Below, one piece after another: positions 11,100 through 22,700 of a DNA stretch of 64,000 bases. Source of the DNA: Physcia stellaris (lineage: Eukaryota > Ascomycota > Lecanoromycetes > Caliciales > Physciaceae). A program made the translations under genes and the position numbers. How positions within the stretch are numbered: the stretch's first letter is position 1; each line of letters starts with the position of its first letter. The stretch covers positions 434,001 to 498,000 of the forward strand of contig JABSSW010000011.1 in NCBI GenBank assembly GCA_018902385.1, read 5' to 3'. Below the pieces are notes generated by a model. It worked only from the letters and a program-made list of their open reading frames with translations, searched no databases and was not told the origin of the DNA.

Positions 11100-13143
11100 C
11101 TCTAGACGCCTGGGCCTCCGGGTTGCAGATCAGGCCAAGTGTGTGAGTCTCCTCCTTGGCTCTGCTCTAGCGACGAAACTCATCTGTAATTCGGGCCTCA
11201 GCGATACGATTGTGCAACCAGGACTGCAATAACCAGCTCGCTCCTGGTCGGTAGTACCGTACAACAGGCTGAAGAGTATACGCTCTAAACGCTGGCGCGG
11301 CGGTAACCTGCGTAAGCTCAAGATCTGAAGGAATACGGGTTTGAGATTATGCTGAGCTGCGACGATCGACCAGCGGCTGACAGCATATTGGGACAATAAA
11401 GACCGGATGAAGAACGTTGTCGCTGCCAGGGGCGCAGCATGTGTGGGAAAGAGCTTGGATCAGGATGAGGGATCTGAAGGGTGAGAGGCCGACAATAGCT
11501 ATGGACTCTGAATGGAGTCTACTCGTAAAGTAGGGTAGATGGGTAGAACAAAAAACCCTTGTCCCTTGCTAGTCAATCCGAAGCGAGACTTTTGCAGTTC
11601 GTCATTTCTTAGCGCCAGGGATGAAAACAGTACTAGGATAGTACTAGTAGTAGCACGAGGAATTTAATCTTGCGTTTCGTCTCTTCTTGCTGCCACGTAT
11701 GGACTGCTCCGCATGTCCAGCGTGGATGCTCAATAGGACTACAACCAGCAATGTTATCTGTGCATCGTGTTACATCGAAGCATGTCTCGCAGGATGCAGC
11801 TTCAACTGCTCTACTCCGTACCAAGAATACCCTGCCCCTTTTAAGCCCCAACGGCTGCGCATATCCTACATGCACACCTTCCATGCTTTCCGAGCATAGC
11901 ATGAGAAGATCCGGCAAGCGGGGGAAAGAGGATTGACCAGAAGGGGCTACAAGCCTACGAGGAGTAAGGTCTGCTGACATGCCTATTGGAAATCGTGAAA
12001 TCATTACCGGCAGCTAAATCGCTAGAGCGCTCTTATTCTACTGGTACTCCGTGGGATGATCACAATGGATTGGCTTCGACGCCGGCTATGAAAAGCCATC
12101 GTCGGAACTGGAAGGCGGTGAAAGATGTGTGTGAGTGTGTAATGGCCTCGGACGAGATGAAGAGATCAACTTGGACGCCTGATTGGAGAAGCAGAAAGCG
12201 GGCGACAATTTTGATAGTCGCCCCCCCTGAATTGAAGGCCTTGGCGGTTCCTGCAGGTGATCTTCCGCTTCTGAGACTTTGGTTTGGAGCTATTTTGAGG
12301 ACTATGCCCCAAGACGGATAAGCGCCATCACGATAATTCGTGGAGTAAATGTGGAGTGACTCTGCCGCTGTGGTACAACAAACATGTATGATTGACCCAT
12401 AGCAGTGGAATTGACAATCCGATCAACCAGAGCTTGAAACTTACTTGAGCACTTAAAACAATGAATAAAGCATCCTTCGTTCGCCTATTAATAGGATCAG
12501 CTTTTTCTAGGGTTATCTTGGGGTTGTACCGTTCAAAATATACGGGAGAAAGACGAGGATATGCCATCGGTTTTACACTGAAGAACTCGGAATATGTACC
12601 TTATGGAAAGGTTACTGGTTTATAGCTAAAGCTTTTGATGTGATTCCACTATTCGAAGATAGACTGGAATGTGGTATCCTTAGACAATAGTCGAGGCGGT
12701 TGTATCCCATGGTCCAGTAGTAAATGATGCCATTTTTTGGGATACACCGACAGATCTATGATTAGCCGACCTAATAAGGAACCAGAGCATGATGTCGTCT
12801 TCATATGCTTTGCGCCGAACACGGGTATGCGTCTTGTCATATTAAATGTGTTGATGACGATGCATGGGAGGCAAGATCGCACTGCACCAGCTTTTGGGAT
12901 ATCGGATGATCTAAGAAATCTCGTATGGAAACATTGGACAAATACATAAACAAAATGTTAGAGACAGTCAGTTTCCATTCCGTTACAATTTGACCATGTA
13001 CATAAGTGCTCCATTATGTTTCTAATACTTTTACATCGACTACTACATTACCAGCGCTATGCATCCTGGACTTTAACCCACCGCAATGCTCCTCCAGCGC
13101 CGATGTAAATGCCTGACGAGTCATCATCCATTATGACCATCCC
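11100..13143. other. intergenic: RhoGAP promoter, MITE copy 1, Hsp30 3' side
   Basis: About 2 kb without a supported gene. Frames of 60-120 codons exist on both strands (for example 11633-12004 minus) but show no family resemblance and no consistent splice structure. The region holds MITE copy 1 at 12705-12899. The first 500 bases upstream of 11099 should carry the RhoGAP promoter; I see no clear TATA box there. Confidence 0.5.
12705..12899 (+). mobile_element. MITE, family A copy 1 (TA-flanked, about 195 bp)
   Basis: Non-autonomous DNA transposon. Left end TCCCATGGTCCAG, right end CTGGTGCAG-like in inverted orientation ending TTTTGGGA, with TA on both sides (12703-12704 and 12900-12901) as target-site duplication. 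The interior shares CACCGACAGATCTA, CTTCATATGCTTTG and ACGGGTATGCGTCTTGTCATATT with the copies at 41105 and 55839. This is the most diverged copy at its right end. TA duplication suggests a Tc1/mariner-type or similar source; no transposase is present. Confidence 0.85.
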
Positions 13144-13875
13144 TTACTCAATGATGATCTTCTTCTCTGCTCGGACTGCTTTCGGGACGATGACAGAGAG
13201 TATACCATTTGTCAAGCTGGCCTTGACCGCTTCCTGGTCGACTCTGCCTGGGAAGCTGAAGCGCCGCTCAAAATGGCCCACAGACCGTTCGCTGACCCAG
13301 TATTTGTAGCTTTGATCTGCGCTGATTCCAGCTGTTGATGATGGAGCTGGCGTTGCCTGGACGGTTGCGGTAGACGATGTCGTTGCGGGTTCTGGCGCCT
13401 CAGCTGCTGCGCCTGCGTCTACATAGTCATCCTCGACAGTGGCTTTTTGATAGGATGACGATGACGTCTCGGAGGCGTTGTCGGGGGCGACTGACTCAGT
13501 CGTGGCTGGCTGTTCGATCGATTTACTGTCGTTTGAATTCTGGATGTTTTGCCGCTCCGATTTGCCGCGAATGACCAATGTGTTGGTATCGACAAACTCG
13601 ATCTCGATGTCTTCTTGCTTAATGCCAGGTAGCTCCCCGTGAAGCTCGTAGGTTGAGCCTATCTCCCTCACATCAAACCTAGGTACAAAGGATCGATTCG
13701 ATGCGCGCGGCTGGAAGAAAGGATCTGTAGCATCCATGAGGCGGAAAAATGGTGCAAAGTCGCTAGCTGGGAATCGAGGGAAGAAGGTTGTCATGGCTCG
13801 TGCAGGAACTGTAGACTTGGCCACTGGGCGGCAGATAGCTCGAGGAAGGCAGGAAGTTGTTCGATAGGTGTACAT
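13144..13875 (-). CDS. Hsp20/Hsp30-type small heat-shock protein
   Basis: 243-residue alpha-crystallin-domain chaperone that holds unfolding proteins in oligomers. The domain is split: FVPRFDVREIGSTYELHGELPG through TLVIRGKSER, then a Ser/Thr/Ala-rich insert of about 75 residues, then YKYWVSERSVGHFERRFSFPG and NGILSVIVPK, the typical last strand. An insert at this place is usual in fungal Hsp30 proteins. The classical start would be MTTFFPRFPASDF at 13794 (residue 28). The extra 27 residues from 13875 are Arg/Ser/Thr-rich without acidic residues, like a mitochondrial presequence, so two products are possible. No intron. The upstream TATA box and heat-shock elements fit heat induction. Confidence 0.92.
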   Translation of the reverse strand: MYTYRTTSCLPRAICRPVAKSTVPARAMTTFFPRFPASDFAPFFRLMDATDPFFQPRASNRSFVPRFDVREIGSTYELHGELPGIKQEDIEIEFVDTNTLVIRGKSERQNIQNSNDSKSIEQPATTESVAPDNASETSSSSYQKATVEDDYVDAGAAAEAPEPATTSSTATVQATPAPSSTAGISADQSYKYWVSERSVGHFERRFSFPGRVDQEAVKASLTNGILSVIVPKAVRAEKKIIIE

Positions 13876-14017
13876 GACTGGTAGAGATTGCCTTGGGTTC
13901 GTAAGGGTTTGAATGTAAATGATGATTGGTTATTTGTAGATCTATTGGTAGTGTTCGTATTGATGTTGTAAGGAGTCTTTATGAGATGATGATGTGACAA
14001 CAACGGCGCAAGGAGAA

Positions 14018-14207
14018 TATTTATAAGAAAGACCAGACTGCTAGGAAAGATCCAGGACGTTCGCTGGCTTATGAATCGATTTCTCTTTAATCACAAATTA
14101 CGGTGCCTCGTGAACGTTCGAGCATCTTCCTCGAACCAAATGCGGTATAGCGGCATCAATTACGGTGGCCAATTCGAACATTCTAGCAACTTCGACACAT
14201 TCGTGAA
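14018..14207 (-). promoter_or_regulatory. Hsp30 promoter: TATAAATA box and heat-shock elements
   Basis: On the minus strand a TATAAATA box lies at about 14025-14018, some 145 bases upstream of the 13875 start. Further upstream, read on the plus strand, GAA-CA-TTC-TA-GCA-AC-TTC at 14176-14193 keeps the 5-base spacing of heat-shock-factor sites with one imperfect unit, and TTC-GT-GAA at 14200-14207 is a second dimer. Position and spacing make this a credible Hsf1 site; binding is inferred. Confidence 0.75.
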
Positions 14208-14897
14208 GCCAAAAGAAAAACAAAAAGGATTGAATCGTGAAATAGCAGAAAAACAGCATGTCAGAGACTAAGATGATGATACTGGAACGCATTTGCGTGA
14301 AGCCCACTCGGCTGAAGCATCTTCGATTGGCAACGTCTCGCCTGGTGCCGCTAGCGCAGCTGAAGGTGGTTTCGTACTTCTGAAAGACTTGGAAAGTGTT
14401 CAAGGTTAATCTTTCAAATACAAAAATCTAGACCCTTGACGTGAACGCGCATTAAAGTAGGTATCTGTCTATGCCAACAGATTGACTCACAAGCTCTCAC
14501 TTTTCGGTGGCCTCGTCAATGTACTGACAGCAAGTCTTGAGTGACCTTTTCAGGACGTCCCGGCCTAAGAATTATTGAAGGAGTACGAGAAAAGGCGACT
14601 GCATTTTGTTCTGCATATTCGACACGACCTCAGGGGAGAAGTAGTACAGAGGTCCGTGGGGAGTTGAGAGCGTGAGAAAAGATCAGTGCGCCAAGGCTTC
14701 GTTGTGATTGGACAATTCCGAGCTGTCTTCACGTCGCGCGCTAAGGCGTTTCCTACTTTACGCGATACATCATATCTTTGGGGTGACAGTGCGTGAATGT
14801 TGAGCTTCCCCCAGGTTTTATATTCGCAGTCAACCTTCATTGGCCTTTTACTCTCAATGTCTTTGCTACCCGTTCATTGCCCACACACAATCTCAAC
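14208..14897. other. divergent intergenic region between Hsp30 and the Net1-like gene
   Basis: Nothing coding that I can support. It should hold the Net1/Dnt1-like promoter at its right end. Confidence 0.5.
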
Positions 14898-17800
14898 ATG
14901 GGGAAGATACGGGTGAAAGTGGTTATCCTACCTTGCAACACAACTGCCCGTGAAGAGGTCATTGCGCCCTGGATCGAGCCATGTCCAGAGGACGTCACTT
15001 TGCAAGCGCTCTGCGACAAGATTGTTGAAACTTTTGGGGACCTTCATGAGGGCAAAGGGTGAGCTGCGCGTTATCTCCTGTCAAGTCGAGTGTGCCCGTC
15101 ATTAAAGCTGATCATTCGCGACAGGGAGCTGAACATAAAGCGCATCCAAGATTATGACGGAAATATTCTTAGCTGTCGTCTCGCTGTTGGCGAGGCGTTC
15201 AAGGAAAGTCAGCATATAGCTGACCGCACCGTCAATGTCGTTCGACAGCCGCCAGAGCGCCAAGAGCTGAATGATAATCCTCTCCGCTTTGCATCGATCG
15301 CCCCAGCTTCATCTGCTTGTCCTCAAAAGCGTTTCCAAGGCGCATATTCTTCTGGCCCGGGTACTAGTTTGCGAAACGTCATCGATGCCGATTCTTGGAT
15401 CCTTGAGAGCACAGAACACGGCGACAATAGACCATTTAAGCGACAGAGATTGCAGAATGTTGGACCAAGATCATCGGCACACGAAATCGATCCCCCACTG
15501 TTCCCTAGAGCTGGCACGGAAGATCACTCTACCAGCCGGCGTGGATTTTCAATTTGTCAAGTGGAGGATTCGCAACGAGCGTCTGCTAGGAAAGGTTTGC
15601 CAACCCCCCAACTATGGGGTTTCTTGCTTACGCAGTTCATAGGGCACAATCCTTATGGTACACCAACCTCACTCCCCATCAATAGCCCTTTGCATATCAT
15701 CTCGTCCAGTCAGGATGACTTGGCTATTCCAGATTCACCCGACCGCAATGCTTGGTCACGAAATCACAACGCTTATCCTCAAAAGTTTCACTCCAATATT
15801 GAAAGAGCCAAATCAGAATCCCCTGAACTGTCTATGTCACTTCGCGAATACCCATCCTCACAACCTCCAACTCCAGAGGAGCCTCCTACTTCTGCTCCCC
15901 CAACTTCGTCGCAACCGACATCGAGTTGCGTGCAGAAATCCATGAGAAGAGATGGTAATCCCCAAAGTCTGCCGGGACATGAAAACACACCAGAAGTCCA
16001 TCATTTCTCGCCACATGCAGATGGATCTTCTACAAATCTGTCCTCACATCGTGGCTATCAATTTCTAAGAAGCGTTCAGGAAGCACGACCGAGTCAGATC
16101 GATCCAATCGAGAGTGACGATAACCTTTCACAGGAGAAAGCGATCACAAGTCGTACAACGGCGCGAAAGAGTCTTCGCTCGCCACCAACTACATCAACCC
16201 TGAATAATAGCGCCCGAAAGCCATTTCTTGACGGTGTCATTGATGATCGTAGCAATGGTCATTTAAGAGGAGCTGAGGGTCCTCTGAATATGCGAACCGA
16301 GCTTGAGAATGAAGCGGCTGTGCCTTCGGTTGCCTCGAACTCTATCCAGAGCTCCATTGGCTCAAAGGAGTCTCCACAGCTACCTTTGAACAAAAACCTT
16401 TCCAATTCTCAAGCACGTTTTCACATTGCACCCCATGGAGCTTCGCATGACAGCATGCTTGGGCCACAACATGAAGGCATTGCAAATACGAGTGAGGACC
16501 AATCTTTGAACAAAGCCGAGACTACTAACGTTAGGGACCTGATCATGAGCGAAGACCAGCTGGGGAACAATCCTAGCAAGGCAATTCCCAATTCCTTGGT
16601 CACAGAACCGACCTCGTGCTTGCAGACGGTTGAGGCGAAAGATCGGATCAGAGACCAGGTCCAGCACGTGAATGAAGGCGCCGAAGACGCTGCCCGACTA
16701 GCTCGGAGAGGGAATACCCCCACCCATAACACAGACGAAAGAAATGATGGTAGGGTGAACAAACGTAGTGAGCCAGGGACAGGTTCGGAGTCCTTGTCGA
16801 AGCAGGTACCTACAGGCGCCGGGCCTACAAGGCATGAGCATGAAGTTGGGATCAACACGGACTCGCACACAAGACTTTGCCCTGATACGGAGCACCATCC
16901 GCACGAAGAGGCCATCCGACAGGACAGTCCAGCTAGTGGAAGCGGGAATTCCGAGCCAATTGAGGCAGATGAGCCAGAGCAAGCCAAGGTCTCAAAAACC
17001 GAGCAGAAGCCGGCTACACAAGCTCCTGTTGCCACTCCAAGAAAAAGGTCTCGGACCGAGGGGCGTCCTATCACGTCGGCTGGCATTAGCTTGGAAGAAC
17101 CCCAGGCTACGAGCGAGGCGAAGCGAAAGACAAAGGCGGCTGCAAAAAACGAGCGCATTGGTGATATTGGGACGCCCACGGGTCACAAACTTGATGCAAC
17201 TAGCACTATCATGCCAAATTCGGAAGAAAAGCTTCAAGCAGAAGCAAAAGCAAAGCGACAAGCTGACGCTATAGCTTATTTCATAGCTAAAGACAATCGC
17301 AGACAGGGCACGCCGTCATCAACTAAGTCTTCGAAACAGAAATCTAGCAAGTCCAACCTAGCGACAGAGTCACCTGTAGCAGATGCGAGCGTTCAGAGCC
17401 TTCGGAAGCCAACAGTTGCAAACAGCGAGCGATCGTCTTCCCCTAGTGTAAATAGTGACTCGGTTGGAAAGCGGAGATCAATGACCCCGTTGTTTCCTTC
17501 CCTAATCAGGCCAACCAAAAGCGCGTTGCGAACATCCTCAAGTAGCACCCGTAGGTCGGTCTCTTTTAACGATGACCCAATTGCTCCTCCAGGATTGCTG
17601 AGCACAGCGTCATCTAAGCTACCAAGATCCAAGCTGCGAGACACCAATGATGCGCTTGAACCAGATGCGGAAGCCAAAGGCTCGAAAAGTCACTCACCTA
17701 GGTTACACGTATCTCACTCGAAACCTTCTAACGAACCCACACCAGTGAAGAAGAAGCTTCCGGCGAGCGAGCCTGCGTCGCGCACGATCGTAGGTCGAAA

Positions 17801-19113
17801 AGCGGCAACTCCAGGACAGAAACCGAAAGTTCAATCTAAGCTCACTATCACTAGAGACGTCAAGTTGAAAGGTCGTGCAGAAGGACCCGCTGAAGGACCA
17901 ACACATCTTAAGCAGAATGAAGATGTCATTTCTTCCGACAGCGAAAATTCAGCATCGACGTTCTACTCTGATGACGAGGATCAACCTCGAACCGCCAAGG
18001 CCGGTCCCAGTAAGAAGCGGAGATTGACAAAAGCCACAAAACCTGCTGCTGCTGCTTCAGCTATTGAGCTGGACAAGCAACAGCAGCCACTTGTCGCCAT
18101 GACTAAAGTTGAAGGCAAACCTTCCGTAACAAGCAAGGAGGCCACTACGGTATCTCGTGGCAAAGGAAACATGCAGCGATCGTCCTCCCCAATCCATACC
18201 CCCATTACGCCCAATGATGGAGCTGACAACGACATTGCCTCGCGCGAGACTTCGACATCCCGATCCCCAGCACAGTACATGTCCAAAGCAAGCTCAGTGA
18301 GCTCAAGTTCGCAGTCAGACTCACGATCATCCGTTGTGTCTAGAGGTGATGATAACTCAGAGTCCGAGTCTGGATCAGAATACGAGACTGGGTCTGACTC
18401 AGAAGACGACTCCGAATCTGTGGCCGAGTCATCTAGCTCGTCAGGATCGAGTGCAAAACCACCTACCAGTCGACCTGACCGCAAAAGCCTCACAAGTGTT
18501 GTATCGCAGGCAAAGTCCACTGAAAAGTTATTGAACGGAAGATCTCAGTCAAGACCTGCCAGCAACTCCAATCTGGTGCGTTTCAAGGAGGAAGATGAAG
18601 AACGGATAGCCAAAGAGATAAATCACCAAGTGCGAGGGGAGTTTCGTCAATCCATCGAAATGGCTCCACCAAAACCGCCCGAGAAATCTGTACCGAAAAC
18701 AGGCAAACCTACAACCAGCCCGGCATTGGTCAAGAAGTCGACCAACAGTCGATTCCCAAGTCTGACCGGACTTAGAGACAAAGTATTGGATTCAGGAGTC
18801 AGCGCTGTCACAACAACGCCTTTGTCAACTGCTCCTGCGTCAAGCAAAGTTGGATTGAAGGCTGCCGGCCAGACACAGACCACGAAGAAGGACGAAATTT
18901 CGAGTAGCTCGTCTGAAAGCGAGGATTCAAGTAGCAGCTCGGATGATCAAGATGATAGCCTAAGCCAAAAGAGTGTCCCAAAAACGCCAACTCCACAATC
19001 CAGGCCGATAAAAGGCATTCGGAGCCTTTTGAAACGTATGTTTCCTTACGGTGCGCTCGATAACTGGAGTTTTTTCTGATGTCTATTTAGTCAGTAGGAA
19101 ATTGCGTACGTGA
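14898..19113 (+). CDS. Net1/Dnt1-like nucleolar protein (Cdc14-binding N-terminal domain)
   Basis: About 1,364 residues from three exons: 14898-15058, 15125-19035 and 19091-19113. The first intron (66 nt, GTGAGC...CGACAG) joins DLHEGKG to ELNIKRIQDYDGN, giving the ubiquitin-like N-terminal domain shared by budding-yeast Net1/Tof2 and fission-yeast Dnt1, nucleolar proteins that hold Cdc14 phosphatase and act in rDNA silencing and mitotic exit. The rest is disordered: Ser/Thr/Pro- and Lys-rich, with acidic serine runs (SSSSSESEDSSSSSSD-like near the end) and basic patches such as KKRRLTKATK, typical of nucleolar proteins. A second intron at 19036-19090 (GTATGT, CTGAT branch, TTTAG) is inferred and changes the tail to LLKLSRKLRT; without it the frame ends at 19079. 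Family call is from recall of the N-terminal domain. Confidence 0.78.
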
Positions 19114-19767
19114 CCGCCCTGGAGGCATCAGGCGCTCGGCATCGTTTTACATTTGTGTTTCTTGTATAGTCTGATGGAGATAGGAAGTCGAGTTGATCAA
19201 GGATTAGCCTTGATTCCCAATCGAGGTCTGTTCCACATTCCAACAACAGTCAATGTCTCAGATTTCTTCATGCTCGTGACGCTAAGCGAGCTCCCCGGAT
19301 TCGAGCTCAGCATTTCTTCGGGACGTTTGACAAAGAAAAGGAAACAATCAAGTATGGCTCCTGCATGATCCTTGTGCAAGTTCGACATGTCGTGGTGAGG
19401 TAAAGCCTGGATATAGATTGAAAAGGTTCAGCTTTGGGATTGTCAAGTCTAAGGGCTGACCCAAGAAACAGCATGTCTCTCATCAATCGAGTTTAGTCAC
19501 AAAAGCCACCACGTGGACATGTTTATTTCTGGCCTTTTATTTGTTTTGATTTCATTCTCTACCATCTGGACATGTTTATTTTGGTTCTTCATTCTCTACT
19601 ATCATGTTTTGTTTCTGGACGCTTGTTTTGATTTCATGCTCTGCTATCCATTCCAAAGAGTATTCCCATTCATTTACAATCCGAATAAAGAGGTCAGTCC
19701 TGTTGCCCCGTACTCCCACAGTTTACTTTTGCATATTCGCTCATTCTTCACTCGCTTTTAGGAAAAC
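19114..19767. other. intergenic: promoter of the giant repeat protein
   Basis: No supported gene. At 19513-19640 a roughly 60-base AT-rich segment (GGACATGTTTATTT... ATTTCATTCTCTAC...) is imperfectly duplicated: GTGGACATGTTTATTTCTGG at 19513 and CTGGACATGTTTATTTTGG at 19567. Confidence 0.5.
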
Positions 19768-22700
19768 ATGGATACTCTATCGTTGCTATGTGCTGTGATA
19801 ATTTTCCTTCCGGTTGCCATAGCAGTACCGGCACCACTCGTTTCCTCAATAGCTACGATCTGTAAGTTTTCGGCTAACAAGCAATCTTTTACTTCGAGGG
19901 GTCTGACGTGAACATCATAGCTTGCGGCGATGTGACGACGGTGACAGTGACAGAAACTCCACCGGCTTTACCTGTTACCACCGTAACATCATATTACACG
20001 ACGTTGCCCTTCACTAGCATCAGTGTTTCTTCAATCTCATCCCTACAATCGAGCATATCGCCAACGGCAATACAAATCTCATCCCGAACGCCGATTAGCT
20101 TTCCGATATCTTCTACTCAGCTTTCGACATCCTTATCACAGACGGCGCAATCCCCGAGCTTGTCTCAGATATCAAGCTTGCCGACGCAGATCAGCCTATC
20201 TCAGACTACTAGCCTTCCAACATCTACCCAACTTTCAACATCGTTATCACAAACCTCAATTTTATCACAATCAATTAATCCATCAACGAGATCTTCTGGC
20301 CTGTCTCAGCTCTCAAGCTTACCGACGCAGATCAGCCTGTCTCAGACTACGAATCTTCCAACACAATCGAGTAGTTTATCGCAGACTGCAAGTCCATCAA
20401 TCAGCTTATCTTCGACACCTTCAGCTTCTATCTCACTAGCATCAACGCGGCTATCTCTGACAAATGGACAGTCATCGTCCATTTCCAGTTCCTTGAGTAC
20501 CCCAACCTTTACTCTTTCTGGTAGTGCAACTAGCTCCACATCTGCATTGACAGGATTATTGACATCTTCTTTGTCTACGACGGCTGTATTACTGACCTCC
20601 TCGCCAACGATCTCTACGGGTTTGATTAGTCCAAGTGCCTCGACAGACATTCTCGGAACCTTGTCAGCATCCTCCTCGAGTGGGACTTTCACGTTACCCA
20701 TTTCCACACTTAGTCTCACACCATCGAGAAGCTCTCCTACCGCCTCCACAGTTTTGTTGGTCACGAGCGGGTTGACGCAGTTGCCTTCTGCTTCAAGTCT
20801 TGTAACATCAATAAGCCGGTCGACTGTCTCTCTCGGCTCATCGCTTCTAAGTGTCTCAACGTCATCACTTCCTGTGTCTAGTGTCACAGTATCGACAGGC
20901 TCTTCGATCGTTCTGATAAGCTCGTTGGTCTCAACATCATCAATCTCGATATCGAGTCTCTCAGTATCGACAGGCGGTTCAACTGTCTCGATAAGTTCAT
21001 TGACCACAAGCGTCTCAACATCCTCACTTTCTGTCCCGAGTGTCTCAGCACCAACAAGCTCTTCGAGTCTTTCTCTTGGCTCGTCGGTCACAAGGGCATC
21101 AACGATCGTTTCGTCGTTATTGAGTCTCTCAACGACTCTGCCGACCTCTAGCTCAATACCAGGAAATACTCTCAGCTCAAGTTTACCGGTTACTAGTATA
21201 TCATTAGGTTCAATTACGACGAGTCCGATTACATTTCCGACGTCCAGTGGTACATCCGTTGCGACACCCCCAAGTCCATTAAGCTCGCTAGTCACAATCG
21301 TCACAACGCTGACTTCCTCGGGTATCACCACCACCATTACAAGTATTCGTACATCGAGCATATCAGTACCCTCGTCTCTGATTAGTACGTCACCATCCTC
21401 GTCCTTGACCATAACAATCTCGAGCATCAGCTTGTCAAGCATATCAGTTTCGTCGTCCCACCCCACCGCAATCTCGAGCACCAGCTTGCCAAGCATATCA
21501 GCTTCATCTCTCCCCACAAGCACGATAAGTAGCAGTTTGCCCAGTGTTTCTGCTTCCCCATCCCTCGCCACTCCTATCTCGAGCATCGGCTTGTCGAGTA
21601 CATTATCTACTCTATCACTTACCAGCACCTCCGTCCCGAGAATCAGCTTGTCAAGTACATCATCAGCTTTTTTATCACTGACCAGCACCTCAATCTCGAG
21701 CATCGGCTTATCAAGTACATCAGCTTCGCTGTCACTTACCACCACATCTCCAAGTATAAGTCTGTCGGGTGTCTCGCCACCCCTCGCCACCTCAGTCTCT
21801 AGCATCAGCTTTTCCAGTCTCTCGGGTTCCTTGTCACATACCACTACCTCTCCAAGTATAAGCCTGCCACTTGTCTCTTCTACCCTCATAACCTCGCGGA
21901 CAAGTATACTTTCGTTCCCAACTGCATCGAGCTCCTGCTCAGGGCTTTCTTGCATTGGCGGTTCATCATCGTTGTTCACTAGCTCTGGCGTGGGCTTGAG
22001 TACTTCTGGAATAACTATAAATCCGCTATCGACTAGTGCGATACAGGTTGAAACTCCAACGGCAATTGGCACTTCGAGTGTTTCAGATAGTGTGCTCTCT
22101 ATTCCAACCTCGATTCTGACGTCGCTGCCGTCGATCTCAGTCTCGGTACCGACGTCGTTGTCTGTTCCAATTCAGACGTCGCTCTCTGTTCCGCTTTCCG
22201 AGATACCAACCTCGCTCTCTCCCTCGGTCTCAGTCTCGATACCAACATCGCTGCCTTCGGTCTCAGTCTCGATACCAACTTCGTTATCCGTTTCAATTCC
22301 GACATCGCTCTCTGTTCCAATCTCGGAGCTTCTGAGCTCACTTTCTGTCCCAATTTCGATACCCACGTCGTTATCCGTTTCAATCCCAACGTCGCTCTCC
22401 GTTCCGGTCTCACTACCAACGTCGCTTCCTCTCTCAGTTCCAACGTCGCTATCGATTCCAATTTCGATACCGACGTCGTTATCCGTTTCGATCCCCACGT
22501 CGCTCTCCGTTCCCGTCTCAATACCAACGTCGTTATCTGTATCAATCCCATCCCTCTCGATTCCGCTTTCCGAGATACCGACTTCGCTCTCTGTCCCGGT
22601 CTCGATACCAACGTTATCTGTATCAGCCCCATCGCTCTCGATTCCAATTTCTGATATACCCACCTCGTTGTCGGTATCAATCCCGTCCCTCTCGATTCCA

